NCBI RefSeq assembly: GCF_008831235.1
Contig: NZ_WBKF01000001.1
Span: 1,236,529 to 1,300,528 of the forward strand
DNA from: Pseudoclavibacter sp. CFCC 11306
Lineage (GTDB): Bacteria > Actinomycetota > Actinomycetes > Actinomycetales > Microbacteriaceae
DNA: 64,000 nt
Reading direction: 5' to 3'
Shown here in pieces: positions 38,294 through 48,374 of this stretch (positions within the stretch are counted from its first letter, which is position 1; each line of letters begins with the position of its first letter). The notes beneath the pieces were generated by a model, which was given only the letters and a program-made list of their open reading frames with translations, did no database searches and had not been told where the DNA came from. The position numbers and the translations under genes were made by a program.

Positions 38294-39397
38294 TCAGCTG
38301 GCGAAGTCTCCGACGAGACGAACACCGCCCGCATGCACGCCCTTCGCACCGACGGTGAATCCGTCAGCCGCCAGATCGCGCTGGGCATCGCTGACCACAC
38401 CGGCCTGCCAGGTCGGGATGCCCTGCTGAACGAAGGCCTGCTGCACGGCTTCGGCGCGATCGGCCTCGACCAAAGCCACCATACCGATGCCCAGGTTCCA
38501 GGTGTCTTCGACCTCGCCCAGTGCGAAGCCTCCCAGATCGGCGAGCACGCGGAAGACCTGCGGCGGCTGCCAGGTCGAGCGATCGAGTTCGAGCCACAGA
38601 CCGGCGGGCAGCACCCGGGCGATGTTCGCCGCGATGCCTCCACCGGTGATGTGGCTGAGCATGTGCACCGCACCCTTGGTCGTTGCGCTCTCGAGCACGC
38701 TCACCACCGGCCCGGCGTAGAGACGCGTGGGCTCCAGCAGCTCTTCGCCCACTGAGCGTGAGAAGTCTGCGATCGACGAGGTGTAGTCAAGCTCTGCATC
38801 GGCGAGCACACGGCGGACGAGCGAGTAGCCGTTCGAGTGCAGGCCGCTCGAGGCCAGAGCGAGCACGACATCCCCCGAACGCACACGCGAGGGGTCGAGG
38901 CGCAGCTCGAAGTCGACCGCTCCCACGGCGGCGCCCGCGAGGTCGTACTCGTCGGGCCCCAGCAGATCGGGATGCTCCGCGACCTCCCCGCCGACCAGCG
39001 ACGTGCCCGTCTCGGCACAGGCGCGTGCGATCGAGCCGACGATCTCGGCGATGCGCTCGGGGATCACCCGCCCGGTGGCGACGTAGTCGGTCATGAACAG
39101 CGGCTTCGCCCCGACCACGACGATGTCGTCGACTACCATGCCGACGAGATCCTGACCGATGGTGTCGTGCTTGTCGATCGCCTGGGCGATCGCGACCTTG
39201 GTGCCGACGCCGTCAGTCGACGTGGCCAGAACGGGATGGTCGAACTCTTTCAGCGCCGACACGTCGAACATGCCGGCGAAGCCGCCGACCCCGCCGATCA
39301 CCTGAGGGCCGTGGGTCGCCTGAACCGCCGCCTTCATCAGTTCGACGGCGCGATCGCCGGCCTCGGTGTCGACTCCGGACTGCGCGTAGAGGCTCAC
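38294..39397 (-). CDS. purM: Phosphoribosylformylglycinamidine cyclo-ligase
   Basis: The protein has 367 residues from a GTG at 39,397 with AAGGAG six bases upstream. It is an ATP-grasp-like AIR synthetase: GGFAGMFDV near the N terminus, VDDIVVVGAKPLFMTDY, GGEVAEHPD, and HITGGGIAANIARVLP. It closes FGAM to AIR in purine synthesis. It follows purF on the same strand with an 84-base gap. Confidence 0.97.
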   Translation of the reverse strand: MSLYAQSGVDTEAGDRAVELMKAAVQATHGPQVIGGVGGFAGMFDVSALKEFDHPVLATSTDGVGTKVAIAQAIDKHDTIGQDLVGMVVDDIVVVGAKPLFMTDYVATGRVIPERIAEIVGSIARACAETGTSLVGGEVAEHPDLLGPDEYDLAGAAVGAVDFELRLDPSRVRSGDVVLALASSGLHSNGYSLVRRVLADAELDYTSSIADFSRSVGEELLEPTRLYAGPVVSVLESATTKGAVHMLSHITGGGIAANIARVLPAGLWLELDRSTWQPPQVFRVLADLGGFALGEVEDTWNLGIGMVALVEADRAEAVQQAFVQQGIPTWQAGVVSDAQRDLAADGFTVGAKGVHAGGVRLVGDFAS

Positions 39398-39481
39398 AGG
39401 TTCTCCTTGGTGCTCTCGATGATGGGATCGCTGGTCGGTGCTGGATGGTGTCGGTGCGGGATGCTGCGGGGCTCGATCGAG

Positions 39482-41053
39482 TCAGCGTTTCGGGGTCGAG
39501 AGCGCGCCATGCGTAATGCCGCTCTGCCCGCTCACCAGCCGGTCGAGCTCGGAGTCGGGGCCGGGATTGCAGGCTGCCGGGGCCTTCGCTCCTGCCTGCT
39601 CGAGCAGGTCTTTGCCCAGCTCGTCGTCGCTCGGCAGCTCGATCGGGTACTGCCCGGTGAAGCATGCGGTGCACAGCTCGCTCTCGGGCTGCTGCGAGGC
39701 CTCGATCATGCCGTCTTTGCTCAGGTAGCCCAGTGAGTCGGCGCCGATCATGCTGCGGATCTCTTCGACCGAGGCGCCCGACGCGATCAGCTCGGCACGC
39801 GAGGCGAAGTCGATGCCGTAGAAGCACGGCCAGGTGATCGGCGGAGACGAGATGCGCACGTGCACTTCGGCGGCACCGGCCTCGCGAAGCATCGCCACCA
39901 GCGCACGCTGGGTGTTGCCTCGCACGATCGAGTCGTCGATCACGACCAGTCGCTTGCCTCGGATCACCTCGCGCAGAGGATTCAGCTTCAGACGGATGCC
40001 GCGCTGACGGATCGTCTGAGACGGCTGGATGAACGTGCGCCCGACATAGGCGTTCTTGACGAGACCCTGCCCATAGGGAATGCCCGACTGCTGCGAGTAG
40101 CCGATCGCCGCCGGCGTTCCCGAATCGGGAGTGGGAATCACGAGGTCGGCTTCGACAGGGTACTCACGCGCCAGCGCTTTGCCCATGTCGATGCGCGATG
40201 CGTTGACCGAGCGGCCGTGGATCGTGGTGTCGGGACGCGCCAGGTAGACGTATTCGAAGACGCATCCGGCTCGTTTCGTCTGCGCAAAGCGCTGACTGCG
40301 GATGCCGCTCTCGTTGATCGCGAGCAGCTCGCCCGGCTCGACCTCGCGCACGAACGAGGCGCCGACGATGTCGAGCGCGGCGGTTTCGCTGGCCACCACC
40401 CACCCGTGATCGAGTCGGCCGAGCACCAGCGGGCGCACGCCCTGCGGGTCTCGTGCGGCGTAGAGCGTGTGCTCGTCCATGAAGGCGAGGCAGAACGCCC
40501 CGCGCACCTTCGGCAGAATCTGCATCGCGGTGGCTTCAAGAGTGTGGTCGGCGTCGCCGCTGAGCAGCGCGGTGAGCACTGCGGTATCGGTGGTGTTCCC
40601 ATGCGAGAGCTCGCCGAAGGTCTGATCGGGATGCAGGTCGTGCAGCAGCCGAAGCAGCTCGGCGGTGTTCGTCAGGTTGCCGTTGTGGCCGAGTGCGATC
40701 GTGCCGTTGGCGGTCTTGCCGAGCGTCGGCTGAGCGTTCGCCCACGTCGAGCGGCCGGTCGTCGAGTATCGGTTGTGCCCGACCGCGATGTGTCCGGTGA
40801 GAGTGTTGAGCGAGGACTCATCGAAGACCTGCGAGACCAGACCCATGTCTTTGTAGACCATGATCTGCTCGCCGTCGGAGGTCGCAATGCCCGCCGACTC
40901 GGTGCCGCGGTGCTGCAGGGCGAAGAGACCGAAGTACGTGAGCTTGGCCACCTCTTCGTCAGGCGCCCAGACTCCGAAGACGCCGCATTCGTCCTGCGGA
41001 CCCTTCTCGTTCGGCAGAAGGTCGTGGTTGAGCATGCCGTCACCGCGAGCCAC
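39482..41053 (-). CDS. purF: Amidophosphoribosyltransferase
   Basis: The protein has 523 residues. GTG at 41,053 is preferred because AAGGAG sits five bases upstream; the GTG at 41,059 overlaps the upstream stop but also covers that site. The N-terminal propeptide of about 22 residues is followed by DECGVFG, whose cysteine (about residue 23) becomes the glutaminase nucleophile after cleavage. The PRPP motif VVIDDSIVRGNTQ is in the C-terminal half. It makes phosphoribosylamine, the first committed step of purine synthesis. Confidence 0.97.
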   Translation of the reverse strand: MARGDGMLNHDLLPNEKGPQDECGVFGVWAPDEEVAKLTYFGLFALQHRGTESAGIATSDGEQIMVYKDMGLVSQVFDESSLNTLTGHIAVGHNRYSTTGRSTWANAQPTLGKTANGTIALGHNGNLTNTAELLRLLHDLHPDQTFGELSHGNTTDTAVLTALLSGDADHTLEATAMQILPKVRGAFCLAFMDEHTLYAARDPQGVRPLVLGRLDHGWVVASETAALDIVGASFVREVEPGELLAINESGIRSQRFAQTKRAGCVFEYVYLARPDTTIHGRSVNASRIDMGKALAREYPVEADLVIPTPDSGTPAAIGYSQQSGIPYGQGLVKNAYVGRTFIQPSQTIRQRGIRLKLNPLREVIRGKRLVVIDDSIVRGNTQRALVAMLREAGAAEVHVRISSPPITWPCFYGIDFASRAELIASGASVEEIRSMIGADSLGYLSKDGMIEASQQPESELCTACFTGQYPIELPSDDELGKDLLEQAGAKAPAACNPGPDSELDRLVSGQSGITHGALSTPKR

Positions 41054-41055
41054 GG

Positions 41056-41547
41056 TCACTCCTTGTCTTCTCCACCCGAGGTGGAGTTCGTGCGGTCTTC
41101 AGACGAGGCGTCGGCTCCCCCGTCAGACGCCTCAGCGTCAATTGTCGCACCGGCACCCCGGGCGAGGCCACCCCCAGCGGAAGATTCGGAGACGGGCACG
41201 GCCACGGCATCCGCCGCAGCCTCTTCGCCGTCACTCGTGAACTTCTCGTGCACGGCGCTGGCCAGGCGGGCCCGGCGTGCCATCACACGGTCGAGCACGA
41301 GGGCGATCACGAGCATGACCAAGGCGCAGACCACGGCGAGCGTCAGTCCCAGCAGCAGGAAGGCCTGCATCGGGCTGATCTGTCGTGTCGGGTCGTCGGC
41401 GTCTGCCGGGTCACGGGGCTGTGCCATCGCGATCAGCGACACGACTGCAGAGATCACCAGGCCGATGACCGCTCCGAACATCGCGAACGTCAGATATTTG
41501 GGTGCCTGGCGCACCTGCACCTGCACCTCTTGGGTCTCTCGCCTCAC
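41056..41547 (-). CDS. Two-helix membrane protein upstream of purF
   Basis: The protein has 163 residues from a GTG. Two membrane helices (about 20-42 and 62-86) are followed by a charged acidic Ala/Glu/Ser-rich tail. TAGGGT six bases before the start points to a leaderless transcript. Its stop overlaps possible purF starts, so the two are cotranscribed. Function unknown; proteins of this shape commonly precede purF in Micrococcales. Confidence 0.8.
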   Translation of the reverse strand: MRRETQEVQVQVRQAPKYLTFAMFGAVIGLVISAVVSLIAMAQPRDPADADDPTRQISPMQAFLLLGLTLAVVCALVMLVIALVLDRVMARRARLASAVHEKFTSDGEEAAADAVAVPVSESSAGGGLARGAGATIDAEASDGGADASSEDRTNSTSGGEDKE

Positions 41548-41561
41548 CCAGACACCCTATC

Positions 41562-42026
41562 TCACTTGTGCGGCTGCCCTCTGCGCACCCGATGCAGTCC
41601 GGGAATCGGCAGCATGCCGTCGAGATGCGCCCGGGCGCCGGAGGCGTCGACCAGGCCGGACGACAACGCCTCGGCCCAGAGCAGCCGGCCGCTCGCGAGC
41701 TCCAGCCAGGTCGCCGCATCGGTCTCGATGACGTTCGGAGGCGTGCCTCTGGTGTGCCGCGGCCCCTCGATGCACTGCACCGCGCCGTACGGCGGCACCC
41801 GCACCTCGACCGAATGGCCCGGGTGGTCGTCGGCGAGTGTCTGCAGCGTGAACCGCACGGCCGTCGCGATCGTCGCACGGGGAGCCGCGATCGTGCCCCG
41901 CTCGAGAGCACCCTCAACTGCGGGCTCGACCGGCGCATCCGCATCGACCTCGCCCGCGCTCAGGCCGGCCAGCGCCGCATCGAACGCGCTGATGCCGTCG
42001 CGTTCTTCGATTCTCTTCATCGCCAC
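41562..42026 (-). CDS. Sterol-carrier-family-like protein
   Basis: The protein has 154 residues from a GTG; TAGAAT six bases upstream suggests a leaderless start. Residues 50-140 form an alpha/beta domain with VRFTLQTLADDHPGHSVEVRVPPYGAVQC and a WLELASGRLLWAEALSSG region. This is typical of the actinobacterial sterol carrier family proteins (SCP2/MDMPI-C-like) that sit between purF and purD. A lipid-binding role is only inferred from the fold name. It is divergent from purD. Confidence 0.78.
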   Translation of the reverse strand: MAMKRIEERDGISAFDAALAGLSAGEVDADAPVEPAVEGALERGTIAAPRATIATAVRFTLQTLADDHPGHSVEVRVPPYGAVQCIEGPRHTRGTPPNVIETDAATWLELASGRLLWAEALSSGLVDASGARAHLDGMLPIPGLHRVRRGQPHK

Positions 42027-42064
42027 GGGGCGATTCTACGGGTCGGCTTCGGTAGGCTGGGCGA

Positions 42065-43342
42065 GTGAAGATTCTCGTACTCGGCTCGGGCGCGCGCGAG
42101 CACGCCATCATCCGTCGGCTGCTGGCCGACCAGACCACCCATGAGATCGTCGCGGCTCCCGGCAACGCCGGCATCGCGGCAGACGTGCCCGTCGTCGCCC
42201 TCGACGCCGCTGACGGTGCGGCCGTCGTCGCGCAGGTCGAGCGCGACCGACCTGATCTGGTCGTCGTCGGCCCCGAGGCCCCTCTGGTCGCGGGTGTGGC
42301 GGATGCCGTGCGCGCGCTGGGCGTACCCGTGTTCGGCCCCGACCGTGACGCGGCTCGGCTCGAAGGCTCGAAGAGCTTCGCCAAGCAGGTCATGGAGGCC
42401 GCTGGGGTGCCCACCGGGCGCGCGGTTCGCGCCAGCACCCTGCCCGAGGCCGAGGCCGCGCTGGACGAGTTCGGCGCTCCGTATGTGGTGAAGGCCGACG
42501 GTCTCGCCGCAGGCAAGGGCGTCATCGTCACCGACGACCGCGACGCGGCCGTCGCACACGCGAGCCGATGGATCGACCAGAGCGTGCTGATCGAGGAGTT
42601 CCTCAGCGGGCAGGAGGTCTCGCTCTTCTTTCTCGCCGACGGCACCCGGGTCGCACCGCTCTCTCCCGCGCAGGATTACAAACGCGTCGACGACGACGAC
42701 CAGGGTGCGAACACCGGAGGCATGGGCGCCTATTCGCCGCTGCCCTGGGTGGGCGACGACTTCGTGGCGCAGGTGCGCGACACGGTGGCCCAGCCGACGA
42801 TCACCCAGCTCGCGAAACAGGGCGACGAGTTTCGCGGTCTGCTCTACTGCGGTCTGATCATCACGCCGAAGGGCCTCCGCGTCATCGAGTTCAACGCTCG
42901 TTTCGGCGATCCCGAGACGCAGGTCGTGCTGCCCCGCCTCGAAGGCGAGTTCGGCGAGCTGCTGCTCGCCGCCGCCGAAGGCCGCCTCGACTCTGTGCCG
43001 GCACCTCGTTTCTCTCCCCAGTGCGCGATCACCGTGGTCATGGCCAGCGAGGGCTACCCCGAGCAGTCGCTCACCGGTCGGGTGATCACCGGCGTCGACG
43101 AGGCCGAGCAGCTGCCCGGTGTGAGCGTCATCCATGCGGCGACCGCCGATGAGAACGGCCATCTGATCGCCACCGGCGGCCGAGTGCTCAACGTTGTCGC
43201 GGTCGCCGACACCTTCGAGGCGGCTCGGGCCGCAGCGTATGCTGGCATCGAACGCATCGGGCTCGAAGGCGAGCACCATCGCGGCGACATCGCCGCCGCG
43301 AGCCGCACCCGCGCCGACCTTTTGACCGATCCGAACGCCTGA
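42065..43342 (+). CDS. purD: Phosphoribosylamine-glycine ligase
   Basis: The protein has 425 residues from a GTG. ATP-grasp motifs are clear: VLGSGAREHA at the start, VVVGPEAPL, YVVKADGLAAGKGVIV, NTGGMGAYSP and EFNARFGDPETQ. It makes GAR from phosphoribosylamine and glycine. TAGGCT (42,053-42,058) six bases before the GTG marks a leaderless transcript, back to back with the sterol-carrier gene's similar promoter. Confidence 0.97.
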   Translation: MKILVLGSGAREHAIIRRLLADQTTHEIVAAPGNAGIAADVPVVALDAADGAAVVAQVERDRPDLVVVGPEAPLVAGVADAVRALGVPVFGPDRDAARLEGSKSFAKQVMEAAGVPTGRAVRASTLPEAEAALDEFGAPYVVKADGLAAGKGVIVTDDRDAAVAHASRWIDQSVLIEEFLSGQEVSLFFLADGTRVAPLSPAQDYKRVDDDDQGANTGGMGAYSPLPWVGDDFVAQVRDTVAQPTITQLAKQGDEFRGLLYCGLIITPKGLRVIEFNARFGDPETQVVLPRLEGEFGELLLAAAEGRLDSVPAPRFSPQCAITVVMASEGYPEQSLTGRVITGVDEAEQLPGVSVIHAATADENGHLIATGGRVLNVVAVADTFEAARAAAYAGIERIGLEGEHHRGDIAAASRTRADLLTDPNA

Positions 43343-43370
43343 CGACAACTGAACCACTGGAAAGGTGACC

Positions 43371-44252
43371 ATGTCTTCGTCTGCCCTTGAGCTGCCCGGC
43401 TGGAAGCACGTCTACTCCGGCAAAGTGCGCGAGCTCTACATTCCTCTGAGCGCAGAGTCGCTCGACACCGCCACACAGGTGCTGATGGTGGCCTCAGACC
43501 GCGTCAGCGCCTTCGACCACATGCTCGAACCGCCGATCCCGGGCAAAGGCGAGCTGCTCAACCAGATGGCGCTGTGGTGGTTCGAGAAGCTCGACTTCGC
43601 GAACCACGTGCTCAGCACCGACGTGCCAGACGCCGTCGCCGGTCGTGCGATCATCGCGAAGCGGCTCAAGATGTACCCGCTCGAGGCGGTCGTTCGCGGC
43701 TACATCGCCGGATCAGGCTGGGAGGAGTACCAGCGCAGCGGCACCGTGTGCGGCATCGAGCTGCCCGCCGGACTCGAATTCGGAGACAAGCTACCCGAGC
43801 CGATCTACACACCGGCGTTCAAGGCTCCTGCCGGCCAGCACGACGAGAACATCTCGTACGAGCAGAGCATCGACCTCGTCGGTGAAGAGGCGGCAAAGGC
43901 CATTCGCGACGCCTCGCTGAACCTCTACCAGCAGGGTGCGGCCGTCGCCGAGCAGCACGACCTGATCATCGCCGACACGAAGTTCGAGTTCGGCAGCGAC
44001 CTCGGCCGTCTGGTGCTGGCAGACGAAGTGCTCACCTCTGACTCGTCCCGCTACTGGAGTCGCGAGGCCTGGGCCGAGGGCCGCCGTCGTGAGAGCTTCG
44101 ACAAACAGATCGTGCGCAACTGGCTGAGCGACAACTGGGACAAAACCGGGGTGCCGCCAGAGCTCCCCGAAGAGATCGTGCAGCAGACCGCCGCCCGCTA
44201 TCGCGAGCTCTTCGAGAAGCTCACCGGCGAGAGTGCCCCGGCCGAGCGCTGA
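43371..44252 (+). CDS. purC: SAICAR synthase
   Basis: The protein has 293 residues from ATG at 43,371, preceded by GGAAAGG five bases upstream; a GTG at 43,365 lies in that site. Motifs include YSGKVRELY near the N terminus, VEAxVRGYIAGSGW-type sequence, and the IADTKFEFG metal/substrate motif. It joins aspartate to CAIR. It is 28 bases downstream of purD, so cotranscribed with it. Confidence 0.97.
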   Translation: MSSSALELPGWKHVYSGKVRELYIPLSAESLDTATQVLMVASDRVSAFDHMLEPPIPGKGELLNQMALWWFEKLDFANHVLSTDVPDAVAGRAIIAKRLKMYPLEAVVRGYIAGSGWEEYQRSGTVCGIELPAGLEFGDKLPEPIYTPAFKAPAGQHDENISYEQSIDLVGEEAAKAIRDASLNLYQQGAAVAEQHDLIIADTKFEFGSDLGRLVLADEVLTSDSSRYWSREAWAEGRRRESFDKQIVRNWLSDNWDKTGVPPELPEEIVQQTAARYRELFEKLTGESAPAER

Positions 44253-44284
44253 GTCTGCAGCGCTCAGCGAGACCTCGCTGAGCG
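44244..44284 (+). promoter_or_regulatory. Two overlapping, mutually exclusive hairpins after purC
   Basis: Hairpin A pairs GAGCGCTG (44,244-44,251) with CAGCGCTC (44,258-44,265). Hairpin B pairs CGCTCAGCGAG (44,261-44,271) with CTCGCTGAGCG (44,274-44,284). They share bases 44,261-44,265, so only one can form. A strong terminator-like stem follows before purS. This could be attenuation or only a complex terminator. Confidence 0.45.
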
Positions 44285-44295
44285 GAATCCGCCCG

Positions 44296-44342
44296 GAAGG
44301 TGGGGCTGTTCGGAGAACCGAGCAGCCCCACCTTCGGCTTTC
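44296..44342 (+). terminator. Long terminator-like stem between purC and purS
   Basis: Bases 44,296-44,313 pair with 44,318-44,335 over 18 positions (one G-U), around an AGAA loop, followed by GGCTTTCGG. It would end the purDC transcript or regulate entry into purSQL. Confidence 0.75.
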
Positions 44343-44468
44343 GGCCCTGCCGACTCGCAGTCTCGCCGCCCGACGTCTCGGTCGGCCCCGGTGCGCCGAC
44401 CTTCGCCTGCGATAGGATAGAGCCCGCCGTCAGGCGCAACAATCACTCACACGGTAAGGCGAGTATCA

Positions 44469-44723
44469 GTGTCGAAGATCATTGTCGAAATCATGCCCAA
44501 ACCAGAGATTCTGGACCCTCAGGGCAAAGCGGTCGCCGGGGTGCTGCAGCGTCTCGGCCATGAGCAGATCACGGGCGTGCGCATCGGCAAACGCTTCGAG
44601 GTCGAGGTCGACGGCGAGGTCAGCGACGAGCTGCTCTCCAAGGTGGCCGAAGTCGCCGCCGACGTCTTCTCGAACCCTGTGATCGAAGACGTCGTCAGCG
44701 TCGCCGCCGCCAAGGAGGACTGA
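44469..44723 (+). CDS. purS: Phosphoribosylformylglycinamidine synthase, PurS subunit
   Basis: The protein has 84 residues from a GTG at 44,469, with AAGGCGAG upstream. It has the small alpha/beta PurS fold ([30 protein letters not shown]). PurS bridges PurQ and PurL in the three-part FGAM synthase. Its stop codon shares a base with the purQ start (TGATG). Confidence 0.95.
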   Translation: MSKIIVEIMPKPEILDPQGKAVAGVLQRLGHEQITGVRIGKRFEVEVDGEVSDELLSKVAEVAADVFSNPVIEDVVSVAAAKED

Positions 44724-45523
44724 TGGCCGACGCGACCACAGCATCCGCCGCACGGCCGGCGCGCATCGGCGTCGTGACCTTTCCCGGCACGCTCGACGAC
44801 GGAGACGCCCGCCGTGCAGTGCGCTTCGCCGGTGCCGAGGCCGTCGCTCTCTGGCACGCCGACACCGACATCTCAGGCGTCGACGCCATCGTGCTGCCGG
44901 GCGGGTTCAGCTACGGCGACTACCTGCGGGCCGGCGCGCTCGCGACGCAGTCGCCGATCATGCGCTCGATCATCGAAGCGGCGAACGACGGTCTGCCCGT
45001 ACTCGGCATCTGCAACGGCTTTCAGGTGCTTACCGAGTCTCATCTGCTGCCCGGTGCGCTCGTGCGCAACGAGCACCTGCACTTCATTCGACATGATCAG
45101 AGCCTGCGCATCGAGTCGACCGAGACCGCGTGGACGAACGGCTACGAGCGCGGCCAAGAGGTCGTCATTCCGCTGAAGAACGCCGAAGGCCGCTATGTGG
45201 CCGACGAGACGACGCTGCAGCAGCTCGAAGACGACGGCCGCATCATCGCGCGCTACATCGACGGCAACCCCAACGGCTCGGCCCACGACATCGCCGGCAT
45301 CACCAACGCCGCAGGCAACGTCGTCGGCCTCATGCCGCACCCCGAGCACGCGATCGTGCCCGGCTTCGGCCCCGACACCGCCGAGCGCATGCGCTCGGGC
45401 ACCGACGGCCTGACCTTCTTCACCTCTGTGCTCACGCATCTGGGCATCGCACCCGTCGACGATGTGGTGCCCGCCTCACACGCACCAGAGCACCACACCG
45501 CAGACGCAGGGATTCGCGAATGA
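44723..45523 (+). CDS. purQ: Phosphoribosylformylglycinamidine synthase, PurQ glutaminase subunit
   Basis: The protein has 266 residues. It is a class I glutamine amidotransferase with nucleophile Cys in LGICNGFQ and the His-Glu pair in LMPHPEH. The C-terminal 30 residues extend beyond the usual PurQ end. It supplies ammonia to PurL. The start and stop both overlap neighbours (TGATG with purS, ATGA with purL). Confidence 0.96.
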   Translation: MADATTASAARPARIGVVTFPGTLDDGDARRAVRFAGAEAVALWHADTDISGVDAIVLPGGFSYGDYLRAGALATQSPIMRSIIEAANDGLPVLGICNGFQVLTESHLLPGALVRNEHLHFIRHDQSLRIESTETAWTNGYERGQEVVIPLKNAEGRYVADETTLQQLEDDGRIIARYIDGNPNGSAHDIAGITNAAGNVVGLMPHPEHAIVPGFGPDTAERMRSGTDGLTFFTSVLTHLGIAPVDDVVPASHAPEHHTADAGIRE

Positions 45524-47817
45524 CCACCACACAGAACCCAGCCGTGCCCCAGCCCGACAGCGTGCAGCACGCCGCCGAGACGCCCGACGTCGCACAGCCC
45601 TACGACCAGCTCGGCCTGACCGCCGACGAGTACCAGCGCATCCGTGACATCCTCGGGCGCCGCCCCACCTCAGGCGAGCTCGCAATGTACTCGGTGATGT
45701 GGAGCGAGCACTGCTCGTACAAGTCGAGCAAGAAGTACCTGCGACAGTTCGGCGACACCACTCCGGAGCAGCGCGAGCGCATGATGGTCGGCATCGGCGA
45801 GAACGCCGGCGTCGTCGACATCGGCGAGGGCTGGGCCGTCACGTTCAAGGTCGAGAGCCACAACCATCCGAGCTTCGTCGAGCCCTTCCAGGGTGCGGCC
45901 ACCGGCGTGGGCGGCATCGTGCGCGACATCATCTCGATGGGCGCACGCCCGGTCGCAGTGATGGATCAGCTGCGCTTCGGCGCGATCGATGCTCCCGACA
46001 CCCGCCGCGTCGTCGACGGAGTCGTGCGCGGCATCTCGGCCTACGCGAACAGCCTCGGCCTGCCGAACATCGGCGGCGAGACCGTCTTCGACAAGGTGTA
46101 TCAGGCGAACCCGTTGGTGAACGCCCTCGCGGTGGGCGTGCTGCGCCACGACGAACTGCACCTGGCCAACGCCAAGGGCGCCGGAAACAAGGTCGTGCTC
46201 TTCGGTGCGCGCACCGGCGGCGACGGCATCGGCGGCGCGTCGATCCTCGCCTCGGACACATTCAGCGAAGGTGGGCCCACGAAGCGGCCGGCCGTGCAGG
46301 TCGGCGACCCCTTCGCCGAGAAGCTGCTCATCGAGATGTGCATCGAGCTGTTCAAGCACGATCTCGTCGAGGGCATCCAAGACCTGGGCGCGGCGGGCAT
46401 CTCGTGTGCGACCAGCGAGCTGGCGGCCAACGGAGACGGCGGCATGACCGTCGAACTCGACAGCGTTCTGCTGCGCGACCCCACGCTCACCGCCGAAGAG
46501 ATTCTGATGAGCGAGTCGCAGGAGCGCATGATGGCCGTGGTGCGGCCTGAGAAGCTCGATGCGTTCCTCGCCGTCGCCGAGAAGTGGGCCGTCGAGACCT
46601 CGGTCATCGGCGAGGTCACCGACGGCGACCGTCTGATCATCAACTGGCGTGGCGTCGAGATCGTCAACGTGCCGCCGCGCACGGTCGCCGTAGACGGGCC
46701 CGTCTACGACCGCCCGGTGCAGCATCCGGCATGGATCGACGACTTGCAGGCCGACACTGCGGCCGCACTGGAGCGCGACAACTCGGGCGAGGGTCTGGGC
46801 GACACACTGCTGTCGATCATCGCAAGCCCGAACCAGGCCGACACAGCACTGATCACCGACCAGTACGACTACTACGTGCTGGGCAACACCGCGTTCTCGT
46901 TCCCCGAAGACGCAGGCATGATCCGCGTCGACGAAGAGACCGGTCTGGGCGTGGCTCTCGCGACCGACGCGAACGGACGCTACGCGCAGCTCGACCCGCG
47001 TGCCGGCGCCCGACTCGCGCTCGCAGAGGCCTACCGCAACGTCGCCGTGAGCGGCGCTGTGCCCGCCGCGGTGACTGACTGCCTGAACTTCGGCAGCCCC
47101 GAGAACCCCGAGGTCATGTGGCAGTTCTCCGAGGCCACCGCCGGGCTGGCCGCGGGCTGCCGCGAGCTGGGCATCCCGGTGACCGGCGGCAACGTGAGCT
47201 TCTACAACCAGACCGGTGAAACCCCGATCCACCCGACGCCGGTCGTCGGCGTGCTCGGCATCATCGACGACGTCGCGCGCCGAGTGCCGAGCGGCTGGCA
47301 GGATGAGGGCCACAACCTGTATCTGCTCGGCACGACCTACGACGAGCTCGACGGTTCGGCTTGGGCGGAGACGGTCTACGACCACCTCGGCGGTGTGCCG
47401 CCGACGGTCGACCTGGCGGCAGAGCGCAAGCTCGGCGAGATTCTCGCCTCGCTCGCCCGTGAGGGCCTGGTCACCTCGGCGCACGATCTGAGCGAGGGCG
47501 GCCTGGGCGTCGCGCTTGCCGAGGGCGTGATGCGCTTCGGCGTCGGTGCGCGGGTCTGGCTCGACGAGATCATGTCGCGCGATGAGGTGGATGCCACGGC
47601 TGCGCTGTTCTCTGAGTCGACGGGCCGCGTGCTGGTCTCGGTCGCTCGCGAAGACCAGGTTCGGTTCGAGGGCATGCTCTCGGCCCGAGACTACCCGGTG
47701 ATCCGCATCGGCGTGACCGACAAGACCGTCGGCCTCGAGGTGCAGGGGCTGTTCTCGATGGGCGTCGACGTGCTCCGGGCCGCGCATCAGGGCACGCTGC
47801 CCCGCTACTTCGGCTGA
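45520..47817 (+). CDS. purL: Phosphoribosylformylglycinamidine synthase, PurL subunit
   Basis: The protein has 765 residues, the size of the small PurL used with PurS and PurQ. ATG at 45,520 overlaps the purQ stop. Motifs include [15 protein letters not shown] near residue 65, [24 protein letters not shown] and the second half repeat [12 protein letters not shown]. It is the ATP-dependent synthetase of the FGAM complex. A strong hairpin follows. Confidence 0.97.
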   Translation: MTTTQNPAVPQPDSVQHAAETPDVAQPYDQLGLTADEYQRIRDILGRRPTSGELAMYSVMWSEHCSYKSSKKYLRQFGDTTPEQRERMMVGIGENAGVVDIGEGWAVTFKVESHNHPSFVEPFQGAATGVGGIVRDIISMGARPVAVMDQLRFGAIDAPDTRRVVDGVVRGISAYANSLGLPNIGGETVFDKVYQANPLVNALAVGVLRHDELHLANAKGAGNKVVLFGARTGGDGIGGASILASDTFSEGGPTKRPAVQVGDPFAEKLLIEMCIELFKHDLVEGIQDLGAAGISCATSELAANGDGGMTVELDSVLLRDPTLTAEEILMSESQERMMAVVRPEKLDAFLAVAEKWAVETSVIGEVTDGDRLIINWRGVEIVNVPPRTVAVDGPVYDRPVQHPAWIDDLQADTAAALERDNSGEGLGDTLLSIIASPNQADTALITDQYDYYVLGNTAFSFPEDAGMIRVDEETGLGVALATDANGRYAQLDPRAGARLALAEAYRNVAVSGAVPAAVTDCLNFGSPENPEVMWQFSEATAGLAAGCRELGIPVTGGNVSFYNQTGETPIHPTPVVGVLGIIDDVARRVPSGWQDEGHNLYLLGTTYDELDGSAWAETVYDHLGGVPPTVDLAAERKLGEILASLAREGLVTSAHDLSEGGLGVALAEGVMRFGVGARVWLDEIMSRDEVDATAALFSESTGRVLVSVAREDQVRFEGMLSARDYPVIRIGVTDKTVGLEVQGLFSMGVDVLRAAHQGTLPRYFG

Positions 47818-47831
47818 GCGGCTGCTGCGCT

Positions 47832-47877
47832 GCGACAGCGCCGACCGACGGGGCTTCCCGTTCGTCGGCGCTGTCGC
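47832..47877 (+). terminator. Terminator after purL
   Basis: GCGACAGCGCCGAC (47,832-47,845) pairs perfectly with GTCGGCGCTGTCGC (47,864-47,877). It lies 14 bases after the purL stop and closes the purSQL unit. Confidence 0.85.
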
Positions 47878-47972
47878 TCGTTAACGGGGTCGCTGCGGTG
47901 TCAGCTCGCCGGCCGAGCTGCATCGTATAAGTTCGCTGGCTCTTCTGAACGACCATCACGTAGCGTGACGGC

Positions 47973-48338
47973 ATGAGCGCGCACCGACAGCATCCACATG
48001 ACGACGTCGACATCAGACACCTGCCCGACGAGCACGCCTTCGCCCTCTACGACGGCGACGCTCGTATCGGCCGCATCGACTATGCGCGCGAGGGGACGGG
48101 ATCAGACAGTGTGATCGATCTGCATCACACCGAGGTCGACAAGGAGTACGGCGGTCGTGGACTCGCCGGGCGCCTCGTGCGCACCGCAGCAGATCACTTC
48201 GCGGCTGAGGCCGACCAACCGCGGCTGAAGGCCACGTGCCCGTACGCGCGCGGATGGCTGTCGAGGCACACCGAAGACTACGGCCGCATCTTCGACCCCG
48301 AGTTCATGAAGAGACTGCAGGGTGAGGCGTCCGAGTAG
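47973..48338 (+). CDS. GNAT-fold N-acetyltransferase-like protein (COG2388 type)
   Basis: The protein has 121 residues. It is a short GNAT fold with IDLHHTEVDKEYGGRGLAGRLVRTAADHF for acetyl-CoA and CPYARGWLSRH near the end, as in YjdJ-like proteins. The substrate is unknown. TAGCGT (47,961-47,966) six bases before the ATG suggests a leaderless transcript. Confidence 0.88.
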   Translation: MSAHRQHPHDDVDIRHLPDEHAFALYDGDARIGRIDYAREGTGSDSVIDLHHTEVDKEYGGRGLAGRLVRTAADHFAAEADQPRLKATCPYARGWLSRHTEDYGRIFDPEFMKRLQGEASE

Positions 48339-48374
48339 CCGGTCAGACAGGCTGCGAGCCGAGGTGCGGTCTGA

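Noticed and set aside
41053-41059. purF starting at GTG 41,059
   Set aside because: That codon overlaps the upstream stop but also overlaps the AAGGAG site; GTG at 41,053 has correct spacing from it.
45670-47787. A 705-residue open frame antisense to purL
   Set aside because: PurL is complete with all motifs. The antisense product is Arg/Asp/His-rich with no domain pattern and no ribosome binding site.
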